The position numbers and the translations under genes are program-made. The notes beneath the pieces are model-generated. The model had not been told where the DNA came from. It saw only the letters and a list, made by a program, of their open reading frames with translations, and ran no database searches. A stretch of 64,000 bases of DNA from NCBI RefSeq assembly GCF_902635505.1, contig NC_045427.1, positions 511,393,665 to 511,457,664 of the forward strand. The letters run 5' to 3'. This document shows, one piece after another, positions 11,501 to 24,900 of the stretch. The stretch comes from Sarcophilus harrisii. Taxonomy: Eukaryota; Chordata; Mammalia; Dasyuromorphia; Dasyuridae. Each line of letters opens with the position of its first letter. Position 1 is the first letter of the stretch.

Positions 11501-12931
11501 GATATTAAGAATAGGAGAAGAGACTGTATTTAGCCAGAGTAGTGCTAGTGACCCAAAAAAGTATACTATGGGATGGAGGGCTCGAGGTCATAATGAGAAT
11601 CAATAGGTTTAGATACGGCATGAAGACAGTTCAAATAATAGAAGATTATGGTGAGAAAAAGGAATTTTGGGATTCTTTTTTTAAAATCTTTTCTTTCTTT
11701 TTTTTTTTTTTTTTTTTGGAGGCAATTAGGGTTAAGTGACTTACCCAGGATTATATAGCTATGAAGTGTTAAGTGTCTCTTTTTGTAATGGCAAGGAATT
11801 GGAAATTGTGTAGATGCCCATCATTTGGGGAATGGTTAAATAAGTTATCTGGATGTAATGGATTATTATTGTTCTATAAGAAAGGGTGAGCAGTTTGATT
11901 TCAGAAAAGCCTAGAAGACTTACATGAACTAATGCTGAGTGAAGTGAACAGAATCAATAGAACATTGTATACAGTAACAACAAAATTATATGAGGCTCAA
12001 CTGTGATGGATTGGGCTCTTCTTAGCAATGCAGTGAGTCAAGACAATTCCAATAGATTTGGGATGGAAAATGTCATCCCCATCCAGAGAGAGGACTAAGG
12101 AGACTGAATATGGATGGAAGCATAATATTTTTACCTTTTTGTCTGTTTTTTTTCTTTATTGGGCGTCTTCCCCTTTTGGTCTGATTTTTCTTGAAAAACT
12201 TGATAAGTATGGAAATATGTTTAAAAGAATCGCACATTTTAAATCTATTTCAGATTTACTGTCTTGGGAAGCACAGAGGGAAGAGGAAGGGAGAAAAATC
12301 TGAAACGCAAAGTCTTAGAAAAATGAATATTGAAAACTATCTTTACATTTATTTGGAAAAATAAAATACTATTGGAAACAAAATAAATTAAAAAAAGAAT
12401 GACTACAAGCAATTTGATATAGGTTTTATATATATGTAATATATATGTATTTTGTCAGAACATTTTTATAATAGTCATGTTATGAGAGAAGACAGACCAA
12501 AAAAACAAAAACAAAAACAAAAAACTGAACAAAACCAAGAAAAGTAAAGTTTTAAAAAGCATTCCTTGATCTACATTTAGACTCCATCAGTTCTTTCTCT
12601 GTAGGTGTATAGCATTTTTCATCATAAGTCCTTCAGCATTGTCTTGGATTGCTGAGAATAAATCATTCACTGTTGATCATTGTAAACTATTACTGTTATT
12701 GTATCCAATGTTCTCCTGTTTCTGCTAATTTTACTTTGCATCACATCATGTATTTCCAGATTTTTCTGAGAGCATCTTGTTTATCATTTCTTATAGCACA
12801 ATAATATTTCCATAAGAATCATATACCAGAATTATTAGGCCATTTCTAATTTGATGGGCATTTTCTCAATTTCTGTTCCTTTGCCACCACAAAAAGAAAT
12901 GCTATAAATATTTTTATACATATGGGCCCCT

Positions 12932-12962
<31 letters not shown>

Positions 12963-15900
12963 GTTCTTTTTTTCCTTCTTTATGATATAGACCTAATATT
13001 GAGCCCCAAGGAATACAGTTTTGTAGCCCTTTGGGTAGTTCCAAATTACTTGCAGAGTGCTTGAATCAGTTCATAACTCCACCAACAGTGCACTATTATA
13101 TCAATTTTTCTATATCCCCTCCAAACATTTTCCTTTTAAAATATCCTTTTATATTAGCCAATCTGTTAGATATGGAGTAATATCTTGGAGTTGTTTTCAT
13201 TTGCATTCTCTAGTCAGAGTTATTTAAAGCATTTTTAAAAATATGACTATAAATAGTTTTGATTAGTTCAACTGAAAACTTCCTGTTCATATCTTTTGAC
13301 CACTGGGGAATAATTTATGATCTTATAAATTTAACTTACTTTTCTGTAAACTTAAGAAATGAGACCTTTCATAAATAATGAGATTATAAATAACTTAGAA
13401 GAACATAGGATAGTTTACCTCTTAGATCTGTGAAGGAGGAAGGAATTTGTGACCAAAGAAGAACTAGAGATTATTATTGCTCACAAAATAGAAAATTTTG
13501 ATTTATCAAATTGAAAAGCTTTTGTACAAACAAAACTAATGAAGACAAGATTAGAAGGGAAACACTAAATTGGGAAAACATTTTTATAGTCAAAGGTTCT
13601 GATAAAGGCCTCATTTCCAAAATATATAGAGAATTGATTCTTATTTATAAGAAATCAAGTCATTCTCCAATTGATAAGTGGCCAAAGGATATGAACAGAC
13701 AATTTTCAGATGAAGGAATTGAAACTTTTTCTAGCCATATGAAAAGATGCTCCAAGTCATTATTAATCAGAGAAATAAAAATTAAGACAACGCTGAGATA
13801 CCACTACACACCTCTCAGATTGGCTAGGATGACAGTAAAAGATAATGCTGAATGTTGGAGGGGATGTGGAAAAACTGGGACACTGATACATTGTTGGTGG
13901 AATTGTGAATACATCCAGCCATTCTGGAGAGCAATTTGGAACTATACTCAAAAAGTTATCAAACTCTGTATACCCTTTGATCCAGCAGTGTTACTACTGG
14001 GCTTATATCCCAAAGAGATCTTAAAGAAGGGAAAGGAACCTGTATGTGCACGAATGTTTGTGGCAGCCCTCTTTGTAGGGCTAGAAACTGGAAACTGAGT
14101 GGATGCCCATCAATTGGAGAATGGCTGAATAAATTGTGGTATATGAATGTTATAGAATATTATTGTTCTAGTAAGAAATGACCAGCAGCATGATTTCAGA
14201 AAGGCCTGGAGAGACTTACATGAACTGATGGTGAGTGAAATGAGCAGGACCAGGAGATCATTATATACTTCAACATCAATACTATATGATGATCAATTCT
14301 GATGGACATGGCTCGCTTCAACAACGAGATGAACCAAATCAATTCCATTTGTTCAATAATGAATAGAACTAGCTACACTCAGCGAAAGAACTCTGGGAGA
14401 TGTCTATGAACCAGTGTATAGCATTCCTAATCCCTCTGTTTTTGTCCACCTGCATTTTGATTTCCTTCACAGGTTAATTGTACATTATTTCAAAGTCCAA
14501 TTCTTCTTATGCAGCAAAATAACTATGGATATGTATACATAGATTATAGTTAACATATACTTTAACATATTTAACATGTATTGGTCTACCTGATCTGGGG
14601 GAGAAGGTGGGGGAAAGGAGGGGAAAAATTGGAACAAAAGGTTTTACAATTGTCGGTGCTGAAAAATTACCCATGCATATAACTTGTAAATAAAAAGCTA
14701 TATAAAAAAAAAGAAATGAGACCTTTATCAGAGAAAGTTGCTGCAAAAAGTTTTCTCATAATTTTAACTGACCTCTATACTATTTTCCTTGTTTATTCTA
14801 CTCTATCTCTCCTTTTACCCCATCCTCAAAAGTGTTTTGCTTCTGATTCCTGCCTCCCCTAAATCACTTTCCTTTCTATGGCCATCCCCATCCTTCACCT
14901 TCACTTATCCCCTTCTCCTTCTACTTTCCTGTAAGTTAAGATAGATTTGTGTATCCAACTGACTATGTAATTTGAGTCAGTTCTGATGAAGAGTATGGCT
15001 CAAGGCTCCCCAGTATACGCCCTACAACAAACTTCACATTTCCTCTACTGTAAAAGCTCTTTTGCTGCCTCTCTTTTATGTGAAATAATTTATTGAATTC
15101 TTCCTATCCCTTTCCCATTCTTCCAGTGCATTCTTCTTTCTTATTCATTAATTTAATTTCTTTTGATGTCATTCCATCATATTAAATTCAGAATTGGACT
15201 TTCTTTGTATATTTCTAATGATAAAGAAGTTCTTAGGAGTTACAAGCATAATTTTTTTTCATGTAGAAATGTAAACAGTCTAACCTTATTGAATCTTTTA
15301 TGATTTCTCCTTCCTGTTTACTTTTTTATGCTTCTCTTGAGTTTTGTATTTAAAAGTCAAATTTTTATTCATATATATGAATAATAATAATTTTTTATTA
15401 AAAGAATAACATAGGAATGTAGGAATAATAAATAATTTATTATTTTCATTCCTATCCATATCCTTTCTCCCCCCACCCCCCAAGGTTGCAATCATAGTTC
15501 CCTTGTCCTCTAGAATATCATATTCTAAACCCTCCAGTCCTCTAATGTAGAATTTGCTAAATCAATCTTGTGTTATCTATCCTGACTTTGACTCCAAAAT
15601 ATTTAAATTGTTACTTTCTGGCTTCTTGCAATATTTTCTTTTTTATTTTGGAGCTCAAATATTCCTGGGAGTTTTCATTGTAGAATCTCTCTTAAGAGGT
15701 TATCACTGGATTCTTTCAATTTCTATTTTAACCTCTGGTTCTAGAATACCTGGGCAGTTGTCCTTGATGATTTCTTGAAAGGTAATGTCTAATTTTTTTT
15801 TTTTTTTGATCCTGACTTTCAGATAGTCATAATTTTAAAATTGTCTCTACTGCATCTATTTTCCAGGTTAGCTTTATTTCCAGTGAGATATTTTACATTG

Positions 15901-18900
15901 TCTTCTTTTTTTTTTTTCATTCTTTTGATTTTGTTTGATTATTTCTTGATGTCTCATGGAGTTATTAGCTTCCACTTTCCCAGTTATAATTTTTAAGGAA
16001 TTATTTTTTTCAGTGAGTTTTTTACCTCTTTTCCATTTGGCCAGTTTTGCTTTTTAAAAAGTTCTTTTCTTCACTGAATTTTTTGTGTATCTTTTCCTAT
16101 ATGGCCAATTTTAAGGAATTCTTTTCAGTGAATTTTGTGCTTTTACCATTTAGTTAATTCTGTTTTTTTTAAAGGTTATTTTTTTTTTCTTTTTTGTGCT
16201 TCCTTTACCAAGCTTCATGATTTTCTTGTATCTCACTCATTTCTTTCCCCAACTTTTCCTCATTTCTCTTTTTTGATTTTTAAAATCCTATTTGAATGCT
16301 TCCAGTAATTCTTTTTGGGTCTGAGACCAATTCACATTTTTCTTTGAGGCTTTGCATATACTTGTTTAACTTTGTTGTCTTCTTCTGAATTTGTGTTTTG
16401 ATCTTCTCTGTTTCCATAGTAATTTTCTTGGGTCATGTTCTTTTTCTTGTTTCAGGTTATTTTTTGATTTTTAATTTGATATTAAGTGGGGCTTTGCTTT
16501 TGAGGTGAAGTGAGCACTGTCCTAAGCTACAGGGTTTTTATGTAGCTGTTTTTAGAGCTAGTTTTGTAGGTTTATAAATTTTCAGTTCTTCAAGGTGGTT
16601 TGATCTAAGGAGAGGTGTTACTGTTCTTCTGGTGTGTGAATAACCATAAGCACTCTTTTTTACCCTAGAACTATGACCAGGGTCCCTGCTCTACTACTCC
16701 CACAAGCTCTGGTATGCTAGGGTTTCTCCTCACCCTGGAACAACAACTTGGAACTATATATGGACAATGCAACAAAGTCTTGTACTCCATTCCAGCTAAG
16801 GGATGCCTATAATCTTCTTCTGACCAGTTTTCCAATTCCTTACCATTTGTTTATTGAAACCTGTGGAAGCTGCCAGTGGGCCCCAATGCTTGCTGCTTGC
16901 TTATACCTATTATGATTGCTATTAGTTGCCTGATACAGAGGCTGACTCAGTGCTACACTGCTGGCTTGTGCCAGGTCTCAAAGCCAAGATACTGGCTTGC
17001 TTGGCACAGACTGTGCTTGACTGAGTTCCACTCTCACACCAGTGTGACATACCTTTTCTGCCAACCTTTTAAGTGAACTGGAAAATTGCTACATCCCAAA
17101 CCTTTTGTGGACTTCTCTGTCATTCCAAAATTCACTAAAGTTGTTTGGAGGGGAATTGGGAGAGCTCAGGCAAAGCCCTGCTTTTCTCTGTCATTTGGTT
17201 CCACCCTCCATCAGTATCTATATTGAAATCCCCTCTAGTTTGAGGACAGGATTGTGTCTAGTATCACATGCAAAGTTCCATCTTTTTATACCCCTTGTTC
17301 TGTGCAAAGAAGAAAAACTGGTACATCTTTTCATAACATTGTTAATAGCCAAAATTCCTGAATACTGATTAGCTTGATTCTCCTCAGTCTTGAAATATAT
17401 CTTGGTCATTTTATCAAAATCTATTCTCAGAAAAGCTTTTTGAGCCCTCATGGGACCATCATCATACATGTCTTTATGAAATAATAACTGATGATAGTGA
17501 TATTGTAACTTAATAATTTTAAAGTATTTTAAAGTAAATCTTTATCATTATGAAGTTTTTGTTTTCTTTTCCCCTAAACAAGTTGGTCTAGAACCAATTC
17601 AGTTGATGATTACAAGGTTATATTTTTATAGAATATAGGAAAATTTAATTCTCATATCTTTTGATATCTAAAATAGAAATTCAGACATTAAATTCAGTTC
17701 TAAATATTACTCTTCTGTAAGAAAGCTGTAAAAGTGCTGTAACTTTAAATGGTCCACTTAAGTCAAACATTTCTGGTGCCTGGAAAGACTTGATAAGAAG
17801 CAGAATTAAGTGTAATAAAGTAATACCTGCTTTTAAATAATGTAACAGAATGGCTTTCTAATATTGTTTCTAAATGGGGTTTCTGAAAAGGAAGACTTTA
17901 AATTAATAACATTTATTGTAATGGGCTGAAGTTTGAGTTGATGCACTGAGGTCCCAAGCACGTGAGGCTAAATAATAATTGGACCATACTCTATAAATAT
18001 ATATACTTGGAGAAAGAATGGCCCCCGCCCACTCTTTGTGCAAGTCCTGATGTGTTGTATGTGTTGTATAGGAAATGACGATTTTGGTGGGTAGAGGCAG
18101 AGGGGTGGAGAGAAGAGCAGAAGAGACGGCTGGCTGGCTTCTTGACGCAGCTGCACACATTGCTATCACAATCCCTCCCTTCACCTCCGATCCCCCTTCA
18201 CCTCCGATCCTTCTTTACCTCTACTGAGAATAAAGATTGAAGATTTTTCCCTTAACCCGAATTCCTGACTCTGGCTGATTTTAAAATACGCAGTCATCAC
18301 AATTTATATCTCAAGGATTTGTAACAAATGTCTTAAGTTCTATATTCCATAATCATTTTTCTATGAAGCCTTCAAATACTCTTACAGATGAGACCCTATT
18401 GAATCTTCAAAATATCCTTGCAATGTAAGGAACTTAACATGGAAAAGTATAGTAAGGGAAAAGGTCATTTCTTATTTCCTACTGAAAAATAATTTTTACT
18501 GGTCTTTTGTTTTTATATTACATTCTTACCTGAATATCTTCTACCTTTCTTCTACCTTGAATGCCATCTCTTACTAAACATAGATTAAAAAAAAGAAGGA
18601 AAAGTAATCATTTAGCCAAATAATCAACATATCACTGATCCTTCCTTCCCAACTGATACCTTCCTTCCAAAAAAGTGAGGGGAATATTTTCTTATTATTT
18701 TTAAGAACATTATAATTAAACAGTTTTTAGTTTGTTGGAGGGTTTTTAATGATTGCCAACTGCCAAATATGTCATTGTCTCAAAAGCTTAAATGATTTTT
18801 TTTCTTTAGGTGTCTAATGCTTTGGAGGATGTTAACAAAGGAATTAATTCAAAAGCCACAATGCAAGTTACTGTTAGAAGAGCTGCTCTTGAAGAAATTG

Positions 18901-21900
18901 GAAATAAAGTTACAACCAGGGGAACACAAGTAGCTAAGGTAATTTTATTACTATGTATGTATAGTTTTTAATTATTGGAAAAGCTTGATATTAACACTAA
19001 TGCCTTAATTTTTTTATCATAGAAAGTTGAGAAAACCAAAGTGCTTGTGAAAAAACCCAAAGCCACAAATATCCCGAAAGAAGTAAAACCTGCTGCTGTT
19101 GTAAAACCAGTGCCAAAGGAAACTTTAGCTCCAAAGGTAGGAATGATATTTATTAGCTTGGCTAATTTTTATCCAAAATACTTGATTTTCCTTAATATAT
19201 ATCTTAGTACATATAGAAAATAAGAGTTCTGTATTTGAAATCAAAATATCTAGGTTCAGGTGCTGACTCTGATATTAGCAATATGACTTTGGTTATTTCC
19301 TCATTTCTAAAACTAAAATAATATTTAATCTGTTTAACTTCTAGTAGTATTCTCCTATCTTCCATATAACTAACTACACCTATGCCCTTTAACATTCCTC
19401 TTATTGTGCCCTTAACCCTGTCTGCTTCTCTACTTCTTTTACGTCATCTTTTTGATGATCCATCTTTTTCTTGATTTTCTGCCTTTGATTTATTTTATGG
19501 CAATCTCACATGGGTTTGAAGAAAGTATTTTATAAATTCTTAAATGTTATGTCATCATCATTGTCAGTGCTATTTTGAACTAATTTTTTCCATAGAAAAA
19601 TGGAAATTGACAGCCAGATCCCTGCTTTGTGCCAGTATTTTTTTTTTTTTTTTTTTTTGTGAAGCAACTATTTATTTTGTCTACACAAACCAAATATTTG
19701 TATTTTATTGAATTGAGAAGTTTTGTGATTTAAAGTGACAAAAAGTCACCCATTACATTTTGGAGCATTTTAGTCAAATTATTATTGCAAACATTTCAAA
19801 TTTTTTATGAGATTCATGCTGAATGTTTGCTAGGTGCACCGTGGATGGTTGTTCTTATGAAAAAGAAAAAAGTAATTAGTAGGATTATGATAAATAATAA
19901 TAGCTAGCATTTATGTAACACTTTCATCTTTTCAGAGTCCCTTACAAATCTTATTTTATTCTCATAATAATCTTGGAGGGTGGTCTTATTAATATCTGCA
20001 TTTTATAGATGGGGATATTCAGGCAAACAGGGTAAGCAACTTTTTCTCAGTGATACCTAGCTGCCTAATAAAATTTCCACATTAATTACTTTTGTGAATA
20101 CAGTTATCCCTTCTACATTGTAACTTTTCCCATCTCAGTTTCAATATATTGCAGATTGACATAAGGAATTAAATGGGAATTTTGTGGAAGCCACAGATGA
20201 CATGCAAAGATCAGCAGACAATACAGAAAATTTTTAGGAACTCAAAAAGGCATAAAATAAACACATAGTATTATGTAATATCAACCCAAATTTTTCAATA
20301 AGGTACTGTAAACACTCTATAAAAGAAAAAGAAAAAAATTCAGACTTCTTTGGTATGAAATTTTATGTGGATTTTCCAGATGAAGGGGGCCATTGTAATA
20401 ACTGGACTTTATTAATGGAAATTTTCTAGGGCACATGATCTCCCAACTTCAAATAATGAAAATTAAACTTTCTTTTCTACTCTCACTTTGCTAAAAGATA
20501 GCAAACATAAACATATGGATAACCACATAGAAACCTAGATAATCCTCAATGGTGATACTTTTTTTTTTTTCCTACTTAAGAGTATTTTATTACTTTTCCA
20601 ATTACATGTAAAGATAGTCTTCAATATTCATTTTTGTAAGATTTTGACCTCAGAATTTTTCTCTTTCTCTCCCTTCTTTCCCCTTCTTCAAGACAGTAAG
20701 CATTTTGATATAGATTATATTTATACAATCATGTTAAACGTATTTCCACATTAATCATGTTATGAAAGAAGTATTAGAACAAAACAATATACTAGATCCA
20801 TTACATTCATATGCCACAACTTGTTCAAGCATTCCTTAGGTAATGGTTATCCCTTTAATTTCCAATTCTTTGCCACCATAAAAAGAGTTGATATAAAAGT
20901 TTCTGTACATGTGAGTTCTTTCCCCTTTTTAATGATCTCATTGGGATACAGACCTAGTAGTGTTATTGCTATATCAAAGAGTATGCATAGTTTGGTTGCT
21001 CTTTGGGAATAGTTCCAAATTGCTCTTGAGAATGGTTGAATTGGTTCTTTTATGCCAGTAGTTCAAAGGAAATCAGTTATTAATATTTGTGGTAATTTAA
21101 GATCATAGGATTGTTGATCTAGGGCTGAAAAAGAATCACTCCTCATTTTATCAATGAGGCCCAGAAAAGTTGTGAGTCTGGTTCCTTTTATTCCAAAGCC
21201 ACAGTTTTCTTTGTCATGCTTTGAGCTGATGTTAGGATCATATTTACTTTTAATCTCAAAACAAATAAAATACAATTTTTTATTGTTTGTAATGGATACA
21301 ACTCTGCTGAAAGTCTAAACTGACCCATGAGGACTTCAGAATGGGGGAAATTTTTGTGCCAACCTTAATATTAGTGCCAAAATATTGTAGTTCTGCAAAG
21401 TCACAACAATATTTTGCCATTTATGTTAACATAAGGGGGAAAAAAACGGCTTTCTTCTTAAAATGTTAATGAGGCCAAGGAGAAAGCTGGTTTTTTTCCC
21501 TTCATGTACACAAATTGAGGTTTATCAAATACAACACTTTTTTTTTTTTTTTCCAAGCCCATGATCCAGTTCCAAGCCAACTGATCATGACTGAAGGTTC
21601 ATGATTAAAGCCCCTTTCACTAACCTTGCTGTGGTATGGAAGAAACTTTTCAGCTTATTAATGTTCTTTCTAAACCGTGGAAATGAACTCATTTCTACAG
21701 ATCTGATTTAAGCAGAAATATGTTAGGGGAAGTTTTGTGTTCTGGATTTGAGAGTTAGGAGATCTATCTAGCTTTTTCTCCTGACTAGTTATAGGGTCTT
21801 GGACAAATCCTTTAATTTTGGGGGGAACAAATTTCCTTGAATATTTTTTTGTCTTTGCATTTAAGTTCTACCACAGATTTTCTCTAATCTACCTTTCCAA

Positions 21901-24900
21901 TCTTATTTTATACAATTTATCTTCCCATACTTTATGTTACAGCCAATCTGGGCTAGTTCTGTTCCTCATTCTTATCCTAACCACTTTTGTCATTCATGTT
22001 GTTTCCTATATCTAGAAGTTGCCTCTTCTCCTCAATTATGTTTGTTTGGAGTATGCCCTTCATATATTTGAGGGTTATTGTAATGTCTGGGTTAGCTCTC
22101 TGGAGGGTTTCAGGATCAGTCAGAGTCAAGATCAGTCAAAGTCCTTGGTCTTTAGGAGGAGAAATGGAGGAGACAGGCAAGCTGTATGTGGCTTGTCAAA
22201 GATGGATCCTGGACTCTGGAGTCTGGAACCTGAAATCTTCCCTGCTGTGCAGGCTGCAGCAGAGATCCTCTGACCCTCTCCCTCAGCCCTCCAATCCTTC
22301 CCTAAGATTACCTCACTACACCACATTCCTCAGGCCCAATTATGAGGAGAGCCATCTCATTGCCATATCACCTAAGTTTATGTTTATAGAACCATTATCT
22401 TACATTGAATAGTACTTTAGCCTTACGTACTCTGCTGTCTTAGATTCAAGTACACTTTTCAGCCCTTTGCAATTGATCCAGCCCTCAACAGGTTATCATA
22501 CCACACTTGTTTTCCAAACCCAGTTCCTAGGTTGACATGATTGAAGTTTTATGATTGGAACCCTTTTCACTAATCTTTATAGTATGGAATAAACTTTTCA
22601 GCATATTAATGTTGTTCCTAAAACATAGAAATGAATACATTTCTACAAATCTGATCTAAGAAAGTAGAGTATGGCGGGAATATTAATTTTTTATTAATTT
22701 ACTACTACTTCAATCCTTAATCTCTTAAGAGAGCTTATATTGTATCCTCTTAGTACAAGAAAGACACTTTTGACCTACTATAAATAAGGATCAAATTTCC
22801 TATGATGTAGAGGGAAAGAATATAAAAACCTTATGGTTATGATGAAAACAAAACGTATTGTAGGACCTCTACTAAGACTGGGAGTTGAATTTGAGCATAT
22901 TTTAGGATCATTTCATTTACCTCACTATACCTATGTTTCCTTTACCTCCTCTCACTGGAAATTGATCTGAGGAACATGGATTCAGATGTATTTGCATCTT
23001 CATTAAATTAAAAAAAAATTTTTTTTTCTTTCAAATTCTTTCCATTCCTTCATCCCTTTGCCAATCCATTGAGAAAGCAAGAAATTGGTTATCCATTATA
23101 CATATGAAGTGATGTAAAACATTTGGCCATCTTCAAGGGAAAAAAAAAAAGAAAAATAAAGGAGAAATTATGTTTAATTCTGTGTGCGAGTCTGTCACTT
23201 TTCTCTGAAAGTGGATAACATTTTTCATCATGAGTCTTTTGCAGTTTTGGTAGATTATTGAATTGATCTGAGTTACTAAGGCTTTCACAGTTGACTGTAT
23301 TTATAATACTTCTATTACTGTGTACTTTGTTGTTATGACTCTACTTTATTTTTTTGCATCAATTCCTATGGGTCTTTTTAGAAAATAGTATTCCATAATA
23401 TTGAGATAATGTAACATGTTCAGCCGTTCCTTAATTGATAGATATTGTGAGGGTTTTCAAAATTGCACAGTCTGTAAGAAAAACAAACTGAGCAGAACTC
23501 TGAGCTAATTACATTTTATGAAAAGGTCCATGGCCAACTTGAATAATGCAGACCTCAGATTTTCCTTATCATCTGAGATGCCTCCTTTCTCTAGGGCCTT
23601 AGTTTTATAGTGCTTAATACTTGGCCATTAGAGGTAGAGCAGGCCAAAAATACTCTGTATTTTTGTTTGGTAGATAGAATGTACCCATTACCTTCTATGA
23701 GAAGGTACAATATACAGACTGCCATTGGTTGACAAACAGTCTAGTGATCAGACTTTAACAGAACTATTTTGATCTTCCAGAAGTTCCTACTAAGATAATG
23801 ATTGGGCTCATGGAGTTGGGCTGATAAGCGGATTGTCAAAACATCTCCATGGACCAGTGGACCAGTAGAAGAGCAGGCCACAGTCTGGCAGCCAGGGTTA
23901 CTCATTGGCTATGTACTCATATCTATATTGGGCAATAGAGTAATGGGATGGAGAGGAAATAAAAATAACCAACTGAACTTACAATCTTCAGTTCACAGCT
24001 CTGAGACCTACTATCATAACTTATAATTACTACCCCTTTGAAATCATATTGAACTGGTTAATACTGATTGGAATAAAATAGAGATCTGGTTAATCATCTA
24101 TCACAATATGTGAAGATCGTGTATTTTTAAATCAGCAGGAGTCAGGAGTTCAGGTTAGGGGAAAACCGTCAGTCTTTATTCTCAGTGAAGAAGGATCGGA
24201 GGTGGAAGAGAATCGGCGATAGCAATGTGTGCAGCTGAGTCAAGAAGCTAGCTCGACCAGCAGCCACACAACCAGCAGCTCGGAGTCTCGAACCCAGGCC
24301 CAATCTCTCCCAGCTTCTCTTCCTGTCTCTCTCTCTGCCTCCACCCACCAAAATCGTCATTTCCTATACAACACATCAGGACTTGCACGGAGAGTGGGCA
24401 GGGACCATTCTTTATCCAATCATGTATATTAATAGAGTATAGCCCAATTACTATTTAGCCTCACGTACTTGGGACCTCAGTGCATCAACTCAAACCTCAG
24501 CCCATTACAACAATATTCTCTCAATTTCTTGTTCTTATGTTCTTAGCTGCTGTATTTTTGAACATGTGGATTTTTTCCCTTTTCTTTGATCTCTTTGAGT
24601 TATAGTTTGTAGTGATATTTCTGGGTCAATTGTATATGTGTGTATATATATGAAAAAAAAATTACATATCATAGAAATACAACAAGGACTAAACAAGACC
24701 TATTAGCTACTATGTTGAAGGACCATAGATCTTGGAAAACTATATATTGTAGAGCAAAAGAGCTGGGCTTACAATCAAGGGTAATTTACCAAGCAAAGTT
24801 AAGTATAATATTGAATGGGGGAAAACAATAACAAGAAATGGATATTTAAAGGACTTAAGGACTTTCAGGTTTTTGTGACAAAAATTTCAGAACTTAAGGG

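Noticed and set aside
13511-14098. 195-codon + strand frame, the longest in the window
   Set aside because: It is L1 ORF2 C-terminal sequence ([16 protein letters not shown] and [10 protein letters not shown]) within a dated L1 insertion, not a host gene.
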